NCBI RefSeq assembly: GCF_022347545.1 | Contig: NZ_JAKREW010000030.1 | Location: 1 to 64,000 of the forward strand | DNA length: 64,000 bases | Reading direction: 5' to 3' | From: Terribium retamae | GTDB taxonomy: Bacteria > Pseudomonadota > Alphaproteobacteria > Rhizobiales > Rhizobiaceae | In this document: positions 25,200 to 34,399 of the stretch, in pieces | How positions within the stretch are numbered: position 1 is the first letter of the stretch | How the letters are laid out: each line of letters begins with the position of its first letter | Program-made: the position numbers and the translations under genes | Notes under the pieces: model-generated | Told to the model about the DNA's origin: nothing | Databases searched by the model: none | Seen by the model: only the letters and a program-made list of their open reading frames with translations

Positions 25200-26516
25200 T
25201 CACTGCCCCATTCGGTCCGGCAGAAAGGTGACGATGGGCGGGAAGAGCGCCACGATCAGAATGCCGAGACAAATGATCCAAACAAACGGCCAGGCAGCTT
25301 TGTAGAGATCCGACATGGATGTGTTCGGCAGCGCGCTCTTCATGGCAAAGAGCGTGTAGCCGAAAGGCGGACAAATGCCTCCAACGGTCGCGACAATGAG
25401 CAGCATGGTGAAGAACCAGATCTCATGGATCTGATAGATTGCCAGGATCGGCTTGTAGATTGGCACCAGAACCAGAAGCAGCGCGACCTGGTCTAGAAAC
25501 AGGAAGATATGCAGCAAGAAGGGCAGCGCCAACATGATGAAGATCATCACCGCCACCGGCAAGCTCATCGCGGTGATGAGTTCTCCAAACATCTGCGGCG
25601 CACCGGCAAAGGTGAGCAACTGACTGAAAATGACAGCGCAACACATGATGAGCAGGATCAAGGATGAGACGGTGACGCCGGTGTAAAGCGATTCCCGTAG
25701 CATTCGGAGCGAGAGGCCACCGTAAAAGTAAGCGAGAATGAATGCTCCGAAGACGCCGGTCGCAGCCGCCTCCGTCGGTGTGGCTATTCCCAGCATGACC
25801 AGCCCCATCACGAGGAAGAAGATGAAGCAGGCGGGAATCATCTGAAGGATGGCGACAAGGACACTGCCCTTTGCCTCTTTCGCATCTTGGGACACATCCG
25901 GCGCGAGAGCCGGATTGCGCCAGACACGCCCCATCACATAGATCAGAAAAAGCGCGGTCAGGAGAATGCCGGGGCCGGCCCCGGCGATCAACAGCTTGCC
26001 GGTCGAAACCTGCGCGATAGTCGCCAGGATGACAGCGAGCACGCTGGGCGGGATGATCGGATCGAGGCTCGCACCTCCCAGGATTGTGCCGGCCGACAGC
26101 TTTGGATCATAACCACGCTTGATCATCGCAGGATAAAGCGAACGCCCGAGGAGACCGGCGACAGCCATAGCCGCGCCAGATAACGCGCCGAGAATGGCCG
26201 ACAGCAGGATGCACAAGATGTATTGTCGGCCCCGCACACGGCCGATGAGCCGATCGAGCGAACTGAAGAGATGCTCCATCGCGCCGGATCGGAACAGCAG
26301 TTCACCCATCACGATGAAAAGTGGCACAGCAGCAAGCGTATCGGTGTTGGCGGTCGTAAAGATACTGTTCGCGAACAGACCGAAGCCAGACGGACCGAAG
26401 AAAAACAGAATTCCGGTCACGTTAACAACGAGAAAGGCGACGAAGATAGGTGCGCCAGCAAGCAGCAAGCCAACCAGTAGCACAAGGGCAATAATGAGCG
26501 TAACGATAAGAGTCAT
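25200..26516 (-). CDS. dctM: TRAP transporter large permease (DctM-like)
   Basis: A 438-residue, 12-helix TRAP large subunit. The ATG at 26516 overlaps the dctQ stop as ATGA; the open frame runs 127 codons further upstream but that overlaps dctQ. Family marks: VFIVMGELLFRSG, GRVRGRQYILCILLSAILGALSGAA, AAMIKRGYDP-type loop (YPAMIKRGYDPKLSAGTILGGASLDPIIPPS). It uses the Na+/H+ gradient to import an organic acid presented by DctP. Its 3' end has a decayed copy at 18371-18464. Confidence 0.93.
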   Translation of the reverse strand: MTLIVTLIIALVLLVGLLLAGAPIFVAFLVVNVTGILFFFGPSGFGLFANSIFTTANTDTLAAVPLFIVMGELLFRSGAMEHLFSSLDRLIGRVRGRQYILCILLSAILGALSGAAMAVAGLLGRSLYPAMIKRGYDPKLSAGTILGGASLDPIIPPSVLAVILATIAQVSTGKLLIAGAGPGILLTALFLIYVMGRVWRNPALAPDVSQDAKEAKGSVLVAILQMIPACFIFFLVMGLVMLGIATPTEAAATGVFGAFILAYFYGGLSLRMLRESLYTGVTVSSLILLIMCCAVIFSQLLTFAGAPQMFGELITAMSLPVAVMIFIMLALPFLLHIFLFLDQVALLLVLVPIYKPILAIYQIHEIWFFTMLLIVATVGGICPPFGYTLFAMKSALPNTSMSDLYKAAWPFVWIICLGILIVALFPPIVTFLPDRMGQ

Positions 26517-27040
26517 TTCGCCATCGATTCCTGGTTCGCAGGCTCTGGGGAAGGCTGAGGCAAATCGCCGAAGGCCTGACGAAAGAAATAAAGGCAGGCA
26601 CTCAGCAGCCCGTATGAAATCACGATGAAGAGCCACCACTTTGGAATGGGAAGATAGGTGTTTGTCCAGACGTCCATCCTGTACTCGCTTAACATCTGGG
26701 CACCGGTAATCAACGCACCGACGAAACACGCAAATCCGGAAACGAGCCTGGTGGCGGTGAGCAGCAAAGCGCCGACCTTCGGCGACACCAGTTGATCGTG
26801 AAGGTCGATGGAAACATGCGCGCCTTGGCGCGCGAGGTCGGGCAAAGCCAAAAATATGCTGGCGCACAAACCGTAGGACACCAGCGGGCTGGCCCAAATT
26901 GTCGGCGAGTTGAAGAAATAGCGCGAGACAACCTCGAAACAGTAGGAGATGGTCATGACCATCAGAACAACAGCCGCAATGGCGAATCCGGCACGACTGA
27001 GCCGATCATGGATCGCTGCCAACAACCTCAGAAATTCCAT
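26513..27040 (-). CDS. dctQ: TRAP transporter small permease (DctQ-like)
   Basis: A 175-residue protein with four membrane segments. The ATG at 27040 has GGGGGCG upstream; the longer frame has no ribosome site. The motif FEVVSRYFFNSPTIWASPLVSYGLCASIFLALPDLARQGAHVSIDL is diagnostic of DctQ. It lies between dctP and dctM, coupled to dctM by ATGA. Confidence 0.92.
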   Translation of the reverse strand: MEFLRLLAAIHDRLSRAGFAIAAVVLMVMTISYCFEVVSRYFFNSPTIWASPLVSYGLCASIFLALPDLARQGAHVSIDLHDQLVSPKVGALLLTATRLVSGFACFVGALITGAQMLSEYRMDVWTNTYLPIPKWWLFIVISYGLLSACLYFFRQAFGDLPQPSPEPANQESMAK

Positions 27041-27108
27041 CCGACGAACGCCCCCTTTGTTAAACGAGCAAAAGCCGCAAGCCTTCGGCGGCCTCGCTCT
27101 TATCACCG

Positions 27109-28092
27109 TCAGTTGGTCAGACCGTTTTTCTTGGCGAATTCCTTGAGATCAGCCACATCCTTGGGGTCTTTCTTCAGGGCCGCGTCCCAAAGACCCTTTT
27201 CATAGGCCGCCGACAATTCTTCAGCCTGTGCCGGGGCCATCATGGTGATCTGGGCACCCTTTTCGATCAAAGCAGCTTCTTCCGATTTCATGAGTTTGAG
27301 CCATTCGGCTTCCCAGGACGCTTCGATCTTCTTCCCCTCTTCCAAAAGAATGCTCTGCTCGGCCGGGGTCAGCGCCTTCCATGTGTCGAGGTTGATGAAC
27401 AGGGAATGGACAGGCGCACCGAAGACCGGACGCAGCAGATATTTCGCCACTTCGTTCCAGCGGTAGTTGATCACACCGATGACCGGCCAGGCTGCCCCGT
27501 CGATAACGCCCTTCTCAAGGGCCGTGTAGATTTCACTTCCGGGCAGAACGACGGGCGAAGCTCCCAGCATCGACAGTACACCGGCATAGGATTGCGTTCC
27601 GCGGATCTTGCGACCATTCATATCGTGAGCAGGCGTGACCGGATCGCGCAGGATGATTTGATAGCCGCTGTTCTCCGGCGGCTTGGCCATGAAAATGACC
27701 TTCACATTGAAGCGCTCGTAGTGTTTGTCGACCAGCTCGATCAAGCCGGCTTCTCGCCATTTCCTAACGTCACCCTTCAAGCCGTCGACCGCCATTAAGA
27801 ATGAAGTGTTACCGAAATGATAAGCCGAATGAGTAAAGAGTAACTGGAAGACACCACTGCCCACCGGCTGTAGTTGCTCGAAGGAGGGAACGGTCTCCGG
27901 GCCGCTTATTTTGAACTTGATGTCACCGTTCGAAGCCGCTTCGACGTTCTTGGTATACTGCTCAAGCAACAGGGGATAGGCCGGATAAGTGTGGTCCCAA
28001 CTGGATATGACTCGGAACTCGGCCGCTGTCGCTGTTTCCGTTAGCAAACCAGCCACGAGTGCGAGGGACGCCAATATTCTTTTGAAACCCAC
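27109..28092 (-). CDS. dctP: TRAP transporter periplasmic binding protein (DctP-like)
   Basis: A 327-residue DctP protein starting with GTG at 28092, supported by GGAGG 6 nt upstream. The signal peptide is FKRILASLALVAGLLTETATA followed by A-E-F. The binding fold shows RDPVTPAHDMNGRKIRGTQSYAGVLSMLGASPVVLPGSEIYTALEKGVIDGAAWP; the arginine and the GSEIYTALEKGVIDGA stretch are typical of carboxylate-binding DctPs. It is the first gene of dctPQM, directly downstream of site C and divergent from the GntR/FCD regulator. Confidence 0.93.
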   Translation of the reverse strand: MGFKRILASLALVAGLLTETATAAEFRVISSWDHTYPAYPLLLEQYTKNVEAASNGDIKFKISGPETVPSFEQLQPVGSGVFQLLFTHSAYHFGNTSFLMAVDGLKGDVRKWREAGLIELVDKHYERFNVKVIFMAKPPENSGYQIILRDPVTPAHDMNGRKIRGTQSYAGVLSMLGASPVVLPGSEIYTALEKGVIDGAAWPVIGVINYRWNEVAKYLLRPVFGAPVHSLFINLDTWKALTPAEQSILLEEGKKIEASWEAEWLKLMKSEEAALIEKGAQITMMAPAQAEELSAAYEKGLWDAALKKDPKDVADLKEFAKKNGLTN

Positions 28093-28187
28093 CTTGTTCC
28101 TCCTTGTGCTTCAACTTGCCCCCCAAGCGTCTTGCCTTTCCGGGGAATACGATGGGGGACCAAGCTGCGCCCTCCAACGCAAATAAC

Positions 28188-28233
28188 CGCTAAATCAGTA
28201 TTTTGTCGTCTGTCAATATCTTTACCGATAAAA
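28188..28233 (-). promoter_or_regulatory. Promoter/operator C of the four-site regulon (TRAP operon, beside its regulator)
   Basis: Minus-strand -35 TTGACA (28211-28216), 17-bp spacer, -10 TTAGCG (28188-28193). The inverted repeat TTTTATCG (28226-28233) / CGACAAAA (28201-28208) again has 17 bp between arms. It lies in the gap between dctP and the divergent GntR/FCD gene, so it may also autoregulate that gene. The leader to the dctP GTG is about 90 nt. Confidence 0.8.
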
Positions 28234-28486
28234 TCGACGACGACTGGGCTTTCTAACCCCATATTGGCAATATGGCTTCCAGATGTGGCAATGGTTGCAC
28301 GTATGCGCAGGTCCGGCCCCCCTTTCGCGGACACTGGTCCTCTTCCGAAGTTCGCGGCCCAAAGGATGTTGCCCGCTCGCACCAGCGCCCGTTAAACCGC
28401 ACCCTAGGAAAACGTCGATAAAGACCAACTTTCTCGTTGATTTTTTAGGCCCGCAATGGCACATCGTCGAAAATGGCGGTACGAAC

Positions 28487-29188
28487 ATGAACAATCTCGA
28501 AAGACCAATTGTCGACGTTGAGGACGAGGGTGAAGGCTCATCGCAGGCCGTGGCGGCGTGGCAGATCCTGCGCGAGGACATATTGTCCGGCGAGCTTGCG
28601 CCCCAGACTCGTTTGCGAATTGGGATGCTCAACAGGAAGTACAAGATCGGGCCGAGCCCTCTTCGCGAGGCGCTATCGCGTCTGGTCTCGGAAAACCTCG
28701 TCGTCAGCCTTGACCGACGCGGATTCATGGTCGTGCCGATCTCGCTTGCGGATTTCCGGGATCTTACGGACATGCGCAAGATGCTCGAAAAGCAGGCCCT
28801 CGAACAGTCGCTCAAACACGGCGACGAGAAATGGGAAGCGGCATTGGTGGCTGCGCTTTACAGGCTAGAACGGGTTCAGGAACGTATTGATCGCGGCGAC
28901 GACACAGCTATCAACGAGTGGGAAGGCTTGAACAAGGCATATCACGATGCCTTGGTCTCCGCCTGCCCCTCCGGCTGGCTGCTAAGGCTGCGTGAGCAGG
29001 TTTATGTTTGTGCAGAGCGGTATCGCCGGATTTGCCTCTCTACCAAGAGTATCGAGCGAAACGTCAAGCAGGAGCACGATCAGATTCGAACCGCAGCCCT
29101 AGCGCGCAACATGCAAGCGCTCGCGCCGCTGATTGATCAGCATCTGGAACGTACTTTCAAAAAGGTGGCGGGCAGTGGGAAGCTGTAA
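28487..29188 (+). CDS. GntR-family regulator with FCD domain
   Basis: A 233-residue FadR-subfamily regulator. The ATG at 28487 (M-N-N-L-E-R-P-I) begins the family-like part; upstream in-frame sequence is not protein-like. The winged helix (residues ~20-85) reads QAVAAWQILREDILSGELAPQTRL and GPSPLREALSRLVSENLV, ending DRRGFMVVPIS. The FCD domain follows, with DLTDMRKMLEKQALEQSL and the metal/ligand residues in LNKAYHDALVSAC and EHDQIRTAALARN. It faces the TRAP operon across site C and is the best candidate to bind sites A-D and switch the carboxylase, ABC, TRAP and gentisate operons with an aromatic-acid effector. Confidence 0.9.
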   Translation: MNNLERPIVDVEDEGEGSSQAVAAWQILREDILSGELAPQTRLRIGMLNRKYKIGPSPLREALSRLVSENLVVSLDRRGFMVVPISLADFRDLTDMRKMLEKQALEQSLKHGDEKWEAALVAALYRLERVQERIDRGDDTAINEWEGLNKAYHDALVSACPSGWLLRLREQVYVCAERYRRICLSTKSIERNVKQEHDQIRTAALARNMQALAPLIDQHLERTFKKVAGSGKL

Positions 29189-29310
29189 CAGCAGCCGGCA
29201 CGGACATAGCGCGGCCGATTGACGGTCTGTCTGGCTATTGCTTGTCCAGGATCGTTGCGCGCGCGACTTGTCATGCGCCATGGTTTACCATGTTGGCCAA
29301 CCGCAATCGT

Positions 29311-29928
29311 TCAAGATTGATGCCGTCGACTTATCGCGATTTGAGCGGCTTGGCCGTAGAGACTCGCGAGCAAATCCATGTGCATGCCCGTCTTTTCGAG
29401 GTTGGCCGCCCACTCATCGAGCGCGTCAAGCAACGGGGGCAGTGTCTCTCCACGGAGGGCGGCATACGCGTCGCCGACGGCCTGTCCTTTGGCGGTTGTC
29501 CGATAGCGCGTTTCCTTGCGAGATGAATTGCCTTCAGTCTCGATGAGGCCCGTCCTTATAAGCTTTCGCGTGGCGTACTGAAGATTGGGAATGTCGACAC
29601 GGTTAAGCAACTGCCCAATCTCCGAGAGCCGCTTCGGCTCGCTGCCGATGTTAACGACATTCACCAGAGCGACATCGTCACCGGTAAGAGGCACCTCGCA
29701 GACCGCAGCAAAACATGCGGCTTTCCAGCGATAATACGCCTGAGTAAGCCGCTCCAACCTAAACTCAAAATCGGACAGCCGAGATTCAATGTCGGAGCGC
29801 GCCAAGTGCGAAACTTCCCGCCGTGCAGCAAGGGGGGTCGGCTCTCGCTGCACTACGGAATTGTCCCTTTCGCTGGGAGTGTGGTTTCGGCTATGTTTCA
29901 AAGGGATCTCCCGATTAGCGTTGCCCAT
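29311..29928 (-). CDS. MarR-type winged-helix regulator
   Basis: A 205-residue protein if the ATG at 29928 is used; a longer frame reaches 30012 but lacks a ribosome site. The first ~40 residues are basic and polar. Residues ~60-190 are a MarR-like winged helix: VALVNVVNIGSEPKRLSEIGQLL, DIPNLQYATRKLIRTGLIE and RKETRYRTTAKGQAVGDAY for the wing. Some related proteins are annotated as winged-helix DNA-binding proteins acting on aromatic genes. It ends close to the FCD regulator (convergent, 122 bp). Its target is unknown. Confidence 0.8.
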   Translation of the reverse strand: MGNANREIPLKHSRNHTPSERDNSVVQREPTPLAARREVSHLARSDIESRLSDFEFRLERLTQAYYRWKAACFAAVCEVPLTGDDVALVNVVNIGSEPKRLSEIGQLLNRVDIPNLQYATRKLIRTGLIETEGNSSRKETRYRTTAKGQAVGDAYAALRGETLPPLLDALDEWAANLEKTGMHMDLLASLYGQAAQIAISRRHQS

Positions 29929-30229
29929 GACGGCACTTTCTGCCGACTCTTTCCGTCTACATGATATCGATCTTATAATAAAAACTTCAATGAGGAACGC
30001 ATCGCTCACCAAAGGGTTGTCGCAACTTTAGCGGGACGTTTGCCGTTTAATTCTCGATCCTGGCTAGGCTGTGATCAGTTGCGATCAACGAGCGCCACGC
30101 CGGTGTTCTGTGTTGCGCCGCGGGCCTCACAGAAGGATCCAGTTTCCCGAATCGCTAGCGATGTGGTTCTTGGGATGTCGGCGGATCAGGAAGGCGCCTC
30201 CGAATCGCAGGTCGCTATGCGTCGCGCGA

Positions 30230-30574
30230 TGAAAGCATCAAAGAACTCCTGCCAGATCGTGGAAGCGATTTCGGCGGCACCACGAAGATGACCGGCTGTT
30301 CGTGGAGGCAGTTTTGTGTCACTATCGGGCGGAGATCCCGAGGCGAGACCGGCCGGGTGGGTTCGGTCACTTCCTGGTCATCCATGCGCGCCGTACGCAC
30401 TGAAGCAACAGCGGGGCTTGGCAGAAGGTTTCGAACTTCTCGCCGCCGACTGTGAACATTCGATGATCGCGCGTGCCCATCAGCACAGCGCTGAGGAAAA
30501 AGGGAGGTCAGGAGCGCGAAGCCGTTGGGGCAGCCGGCTGAGCACAAAATCCACGCACGGCGCGATGGCTTGGC
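30230..30574 (+). pseudogene. 5' part of an IS5-family transposase remnant, cut by IS21
   Basis: Short in-frame pieces across several frames match an IS5-type transposase in order: ELLPDRGSDFGG near the start, then GLAEGFELLAADCEHSMIAR, AHQHSAEEKG, and EHKIHARRDGLA just before the IS21 element. The family equivalents are the LPGR-GD start, DSTVVRAHQHAAG and TKIHAVVDALG. Frameshifts and stops separate the pieces. The reading continues at 33208 after the IS21 insertion. Confidence 0.68.
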
Positions 30575-30713
30575 TGCGGATTCCGACGTTATCCGGCCAG
30601 GTATTCCAACCTGAAGCCGGCCACCGTTCCGACGTGAAGCCGGCCACGATTCCGATCAATATCCGGCCACTTTGAGGGGCTGAAGACACACCACCTGGGT
30701 CAGCAACTTTGGC

Positions 30714-32281
30714 ATGACGGACCTTTTGAACAAGGGACGGGCAATGCCGGCAAAGAGAAGGCTGACCATGAGACAATTGCGACAAATGCTGCGGCTTGCC
30801 GGCGACGGTACGAGCAGCCGCGAGATCGCGCAGAGGCTGGGGATCGCGCGCAGCACTGTGCAGGATAATCTGAAGCGCGCGGAAGCGGCGGGGCTGAGTT
30901 GGCCGCTGCCTGGCGACCTGACCGACGATGCGCTTGAGGACCGGCTGTTCGCCCGAGCCGGGGGCAGGCAAGGCCTGCGCCGGCTGCCCGAACCGAACTG
31001 GGCGGAGCTGGCGCTGGAGCTGAAGAAGCCAGGCGTCACGCTGATGCTTCTGTGGGAGGAGTATCGCACCGTCCATCCCGGCGGCTACGGCTACAGCCGC
31101 TTCTGCGATCTGTTTCGCGGCTTCGAGCGGCGGCTGTCACCGACGATGCGCCAGGAGCATGTCGCCGGCGACAAGGTCTTCGTGGATTATTCCGGCAAGA
31201 AGCTCTCGATCGTCGATCCGCTGACCGGCGAGATCCGCGAGGCCGAGATCTTCGTCGCAGTGCTGGGCGCGCCTCCGGCTTCACCTACGCGGAGGCGACC
31301 TGGACGCAGACGCTGCCCGACTGGATCGGCGCGCATGTGCGCATGTTCAATTTTTTCGGCGGCGTTCCGCGGCTGGTCGTGCCCGACAATCTGAAGTCCG
31401 GCGTCAACCATGTCTCCTTCTACGATCCGGAGATCAACCGCAGCTACGGCATGATGGCTTCCCATTACGGTGTCGGCGTCCTGCCGACCCGGCCACGGCG
31501 CCCGAAGGACAAGGCGAAGGTCGAGAACGGGGTTCGTTTCGCCCAGACCTGCATCCTCGGACGACTGCGGCGGCAAACCTTCTTCTCGCTGGCCGATGCC
31601 AATGCTGCGATCGCCGGGGCGCTCGACCGGATCAACGACCATGTCATGCGCCGCCTCGGCGTCAGCCGTCGTCATCTGTTCGAGACCGTGGAAAAGCCTG
31701 CCCTGGCCAGCCTGCCGGCGCAGCATTACGAGTTCGCCGAATGGCGCCTGGCCCGCGTCGCCACCGATTATCACGTCGAGTTCAAAGAGTTCTTCTATTC
31801 CGTGCCGCACGGTCTCATCCGCCAGCAGGTCGACATCCGCGCGACAAGCAGGACGATCGAGATATTCCACCGCGGCAAGCGCGTCGCCGCTCACCAGCGC
31901 CGCTATGGCGGGCGGCGATACGGCACCAATCCCGAGCATATGCCCAGTTCCCACCGTCGCTATGCCGAGTGGACGCCGGCGCGCTTCCGCCGATGGGCTG
32001 CTTCGATCGGGCCGCACACCGAAGGATTGATCGTCGCCATCCTGGCAAGCCGGCCGCATCCCGAACAGGGCTTCCGAACGTGTCTGGGCATCCTGCGCCT
32101 TTATCGGGATCTCCATCGTGAGCGTGCCGAGGCCGTATCGGCTCGCGCCATCGAGATCGGCGGGCTGACTTGCAAGAGCATCGCCGCGCTCATCACCAAT
32201 CACAAGGCCGCCAAGCCTGCCGCCGGCCCCGGCGCCATCATCGACCACGCCAATCTGCGTGGTCCCGGCTACTTCCATTGA
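30714..32281 (+). pseudogene. istA: IS21 transposase istA, frameshifted
   Basis: Two overlapping frames together give a full IstA of about 515 residues. The first (30714 or 30744 onward) has the helix-turn-helix RQMLRLAGDGTSSREIAQRLG and the first catalytic Asp in VFVDYSGKKLSIVDP. At about 31262, in VAVLGA, the frame is lost and SGFTYAEATWTQTLPDWIG continues in the next frame, with the second Asp in LVVPDNLKSGV and the Glu in DKAKVENGVRF. The change equals two extra or one missing base. It inactivates the transposase unless it is a sequencing error. Confidence 0.88.
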
Positions 32282-32295
32282 GGAAATCAAAGATC

Positions 32296-33051
32296 ATGCT
32301 GACCCATCCCACCCTCGACATGCTTCGCGACCTCGGCCTGCACGGCATGGCCAGAGCCTTCCAGGACCTCGACGTGCAGGCGGAGGCCCGTGCCCTCGAC
32401 CACGGCGAATGGCTCGCCATCCTGCTCGATCACGAAGCGACGCTGCGCCGTCAGAAGCGCTTTGAGGCGCGTGCCCGTGCGGCCAGGCTGCGCCATGACG
32501 CGCAGGTCGAAGATGTCGACTTCCGCGCCGAGCGTGGCCTCGACCGTTCGCTCTTTCTCAAGCTCGCAAGCTGCGACTGGATCCGGCAGCGTCACGGGCT
32601 CTTGCTGACAGGCCCGGCCGGCGTCGGCAAGAGCTGGCTTGCCTGCGCCCTCGGCCACAAGGCCTGCCGAGACGACTTCTCAGTCGCCTATCACCGCGCG
32701 CCACGGCTCTTCGCAGCGCTTGCCCTGGCAAGGGGCGACGGCCGATACGCCCGGATGCTCAAGGCGCTCGCCAGAACCGATCTGCTTATCCTGGACGACT
32801 GGGGGCCTGAAAAGCTCAATGACGAACAACGCCGTGACCTCCTCGAGATCATCGAGGATCGCTACGAGCGGCGCTCGATCATCGTCACCAGCCAGGTGCC
32901 CGTCGAGCGCTGGTATGAGATCATCGGAAATCCGACCATCGCCGACGCCATCCTCGATCGCCTCGTGCACAATGCCTACCGCATCGAACTCACCGGCGAG
33001 AGCATGCGAAAACAGAGGCCCATCCCAGCCCCGGAAACGGCTCTGACTTGA
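32296..33051 (+). CDS. istB: IS21 helper ATPase IstB
   Basis: A 251-residue AAA+ ATPase that aids IstA. The ATG at 32296 follows istA by 14 bp. Walker A is LLTGPAGVGKSWLACALG and Walker B TDLLILDDWGPEKL; the sensor region is SIIVTSQVPVERWYEIIG with IADAILDRLVHNAYRIELTGESMR at the end. Length and motifs are complete, so IstB is intact although IstA is broken. Confidence 0.93.
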   Translation: MLTHPTLDMLRDLGLHGMARAFQDLDVQAEARALDHGEWLAILLDHEATLRRQKRFEARARAARLRHDAQVEDVDFRAERGLDRSLFLKLASCDWIRQRHGLLLTGPAGVGKSWLACALGHKACRDDFSVAYHRAPRLFAALALARGDGRYARMLKALARTDLLILDDWGPEKLNDEQRRDLLEIIEDRYERRSIIVTSQVPVERWYEIIGNPTIADAILDRLVHNAYRIELTGESMRKQRPIPAPETALT

Positions 33052-33199
33052 CCCGAAACGAAACTCGAACCAAACCTCAACAACGACCCAGGTGATCGCC
33101 AAGGTGGCCGGCTTCAAATCGGAATCCCGGCCGGAATGAAATCGGAATGGGTGGCCGGATATTGATCGGAATCACCGGCCGGCTTCGTCGGAATACGCA

Positions 33200-33450
33200 G
33201 GCTTGGCAATCGGCCTTCATCTTACGCTTGGCTGGGAGCAAGACGTGTGCGGTGCAGACACGCATGTCGGGTCGGGTAGACCAGATCGCTGCCTTCATCG
33301 CCGAAAAGGCATTCGATGCAAAAGAGCGGGTGCTGGATTTGCTGCAAAGCGCAGGGATCGAACTCGTCATTCCGTCGCGCGCCAAATCGAAAATAAGCCC
33401 TCGGTCGATTGCGATGATCCGCAAGAACCATGGAGCGCGCTCTTACCAAC
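33200..33450 (+). pseudogene. 3' part of the IS5-family transposase remnant
   Basis: After the IS21 target duplication the interrupted frame resumes as IGLHLTLGWEQD, then by frameshift IAAFIAEKAFDAKERVLDLL followed by QSAGIELVIPSRAKSK. This matches the IS5/IS427-type run LTGGQ, IADKAFDAD-RVLE-L and AVIPPKANRK. The catalytic C-terminus is missing or decayed. With 30230-30574 it makes one old transposase split by IS21. Confidence 0.7.
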
Positions 33451-33562
33451 GAAAACGCAGCCTTGACGGCGTTCGAAACCGGAACTGCCCGTGTTCCGGG
33501 TTTACAACGCCCGCCGGGCCGCTGGTGGATGGGGTCGGGCTATCCTCCCAGCCGTCGCTTGC

Positions 33563-34285
33563 TCAGATCAGCCCAGATGCCAGTTCACGTTCCACAGCTT
33601 TTGCATCGCTCGCGAGACGCTCCGCGAGGCTGCGCGCCATCTCGCCGACGTAGATTTCCTCTTCCCCGGCCTCGAACCCGTCAAGGATGCCCGCGGCAGC
33701 CTCGGCCGGTGTCATTTTTGGTACGTCAAGGTCCGCCGTCAAACGAGTGTCGATGGCGCCCGGTAGCGCCGCGACAACGCGAACGCCTTTCGGCGCTAGC
33801 TCACCGCGCAGGCCTTGAGTAAGACTAAGAGCTGCTGCTTTCGATGCGCAATATGAGCCCATCAGCGGAAAATTGATTCTCGCCAGCAATGCCAAAATGT
33901 TGAGCACGGCACCACGGCTTTGGATCAGAGGGGATGCAAAGGCTCGGGTCATGCGCAACGGCGCGAAATAGTTGACCTCCATTTCCTCGCGCGCGATTTG
34001 CAGATCCGAGGTGCGCATGAAGGTCGCATTGTGGTTTACACCAGCATTGTTGATTAATAGCGTGACGTCATTGGCAATCGATGCGGCCTGGTCAACCTCG
34101 TGGTCGCTGGTGACATCAAGCCTAATCGGTATGACACCGGGTGCGTTTGCGAGCGCGGAGACATCGCGGCCCGCAGCGTAGATTTTAGCCGCGCCGCGCG
34201 CAGCTACGGCCGCTGTCAACGCCTGTCCGAGGCCGCCCGTAGCCCCCGTTATGAAGACGATGGATCCTTTGATGGGTAGCGTCAT
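33563..34285 (-). CDS. SDR-family oxidoreductase
   Basis: A 240-residue classical SDR. The ATG at 34285 has GAGGCGG upstream. FITGATGGLGQALTA binds the cofactor, LINNAGVNHNA is the structural motif and YCASKAAA the YxxxK motif; the serine normally found upstream of the tyrosine is in the MGSYC/NILA region and less clear. It is the last gene after the 3-hydroxybenzoate hydroxylase (115-bp gap) and may make or recycle an aromatic substrate. The substrate is unknown. Confidence 0.85.
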   Translation of the reverse strand: MTLPIKGSIVFITGATGGLGQALTAAVAARGAAKIYAAGRDVSALANAPGVIPIRLDVTSDHEVDQAASIANDVTLLINNAGVNHNATFMRTSDLQIAREEMEVNYFAPLRMTRAFASPLIQSRGAVLNILALLARINFPLMGSYCASKAAALSLTQGLRGELAPKGVRVVAALPGAIDTRLTADLDVPKMTPAEAAAGILDGFEAGEEEIYVGEMARSLAERLASDAKAVERELASGLI

Positions 34286-34399
34286 GCGACCGCCTCTACC
34301 TTGAAATGACACGACAGCAACCCTGCCTATTCCGGCCCAGGACATGCGGATGGGTCACAATAGTCGATAATCCGACAACGAGACCGTCTTAAAATGTGA

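Larger units (their letters stand above)
30575..33199 (+). mobile_element. IS21-family element with 8-bp target duplication
   Basis: The ends are inverted: the left end starts TGCGGATTCCGACG (30575) and the right end read in reverse starts TGCGTATTCCGACG (33199). Further inside, several copies of a CGGCCAC/ATTCCGAT repeat occur at both ends, usual for IS21. An 8-bp direct repeat, GGCTTGGC, flanks the element (30567-30574 and 33200-33207) and is the target duplication. It carries istA (frameshifted) and istB. It landed in an older IS5-family remnant, so insertions are nested. Confidence 0.92.

Noticed and set aside
25200..26897. Long 565-codon version of DctM
   Set aside because: The extra 127 codons overlap dctQ and are not protein-like; the ATGA overlap at 26516 gives the proper start.
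31187..32290. 367-codon open frame on the minus strand
   Set aside because: Antisense to istA; no motif and no ribosome site.
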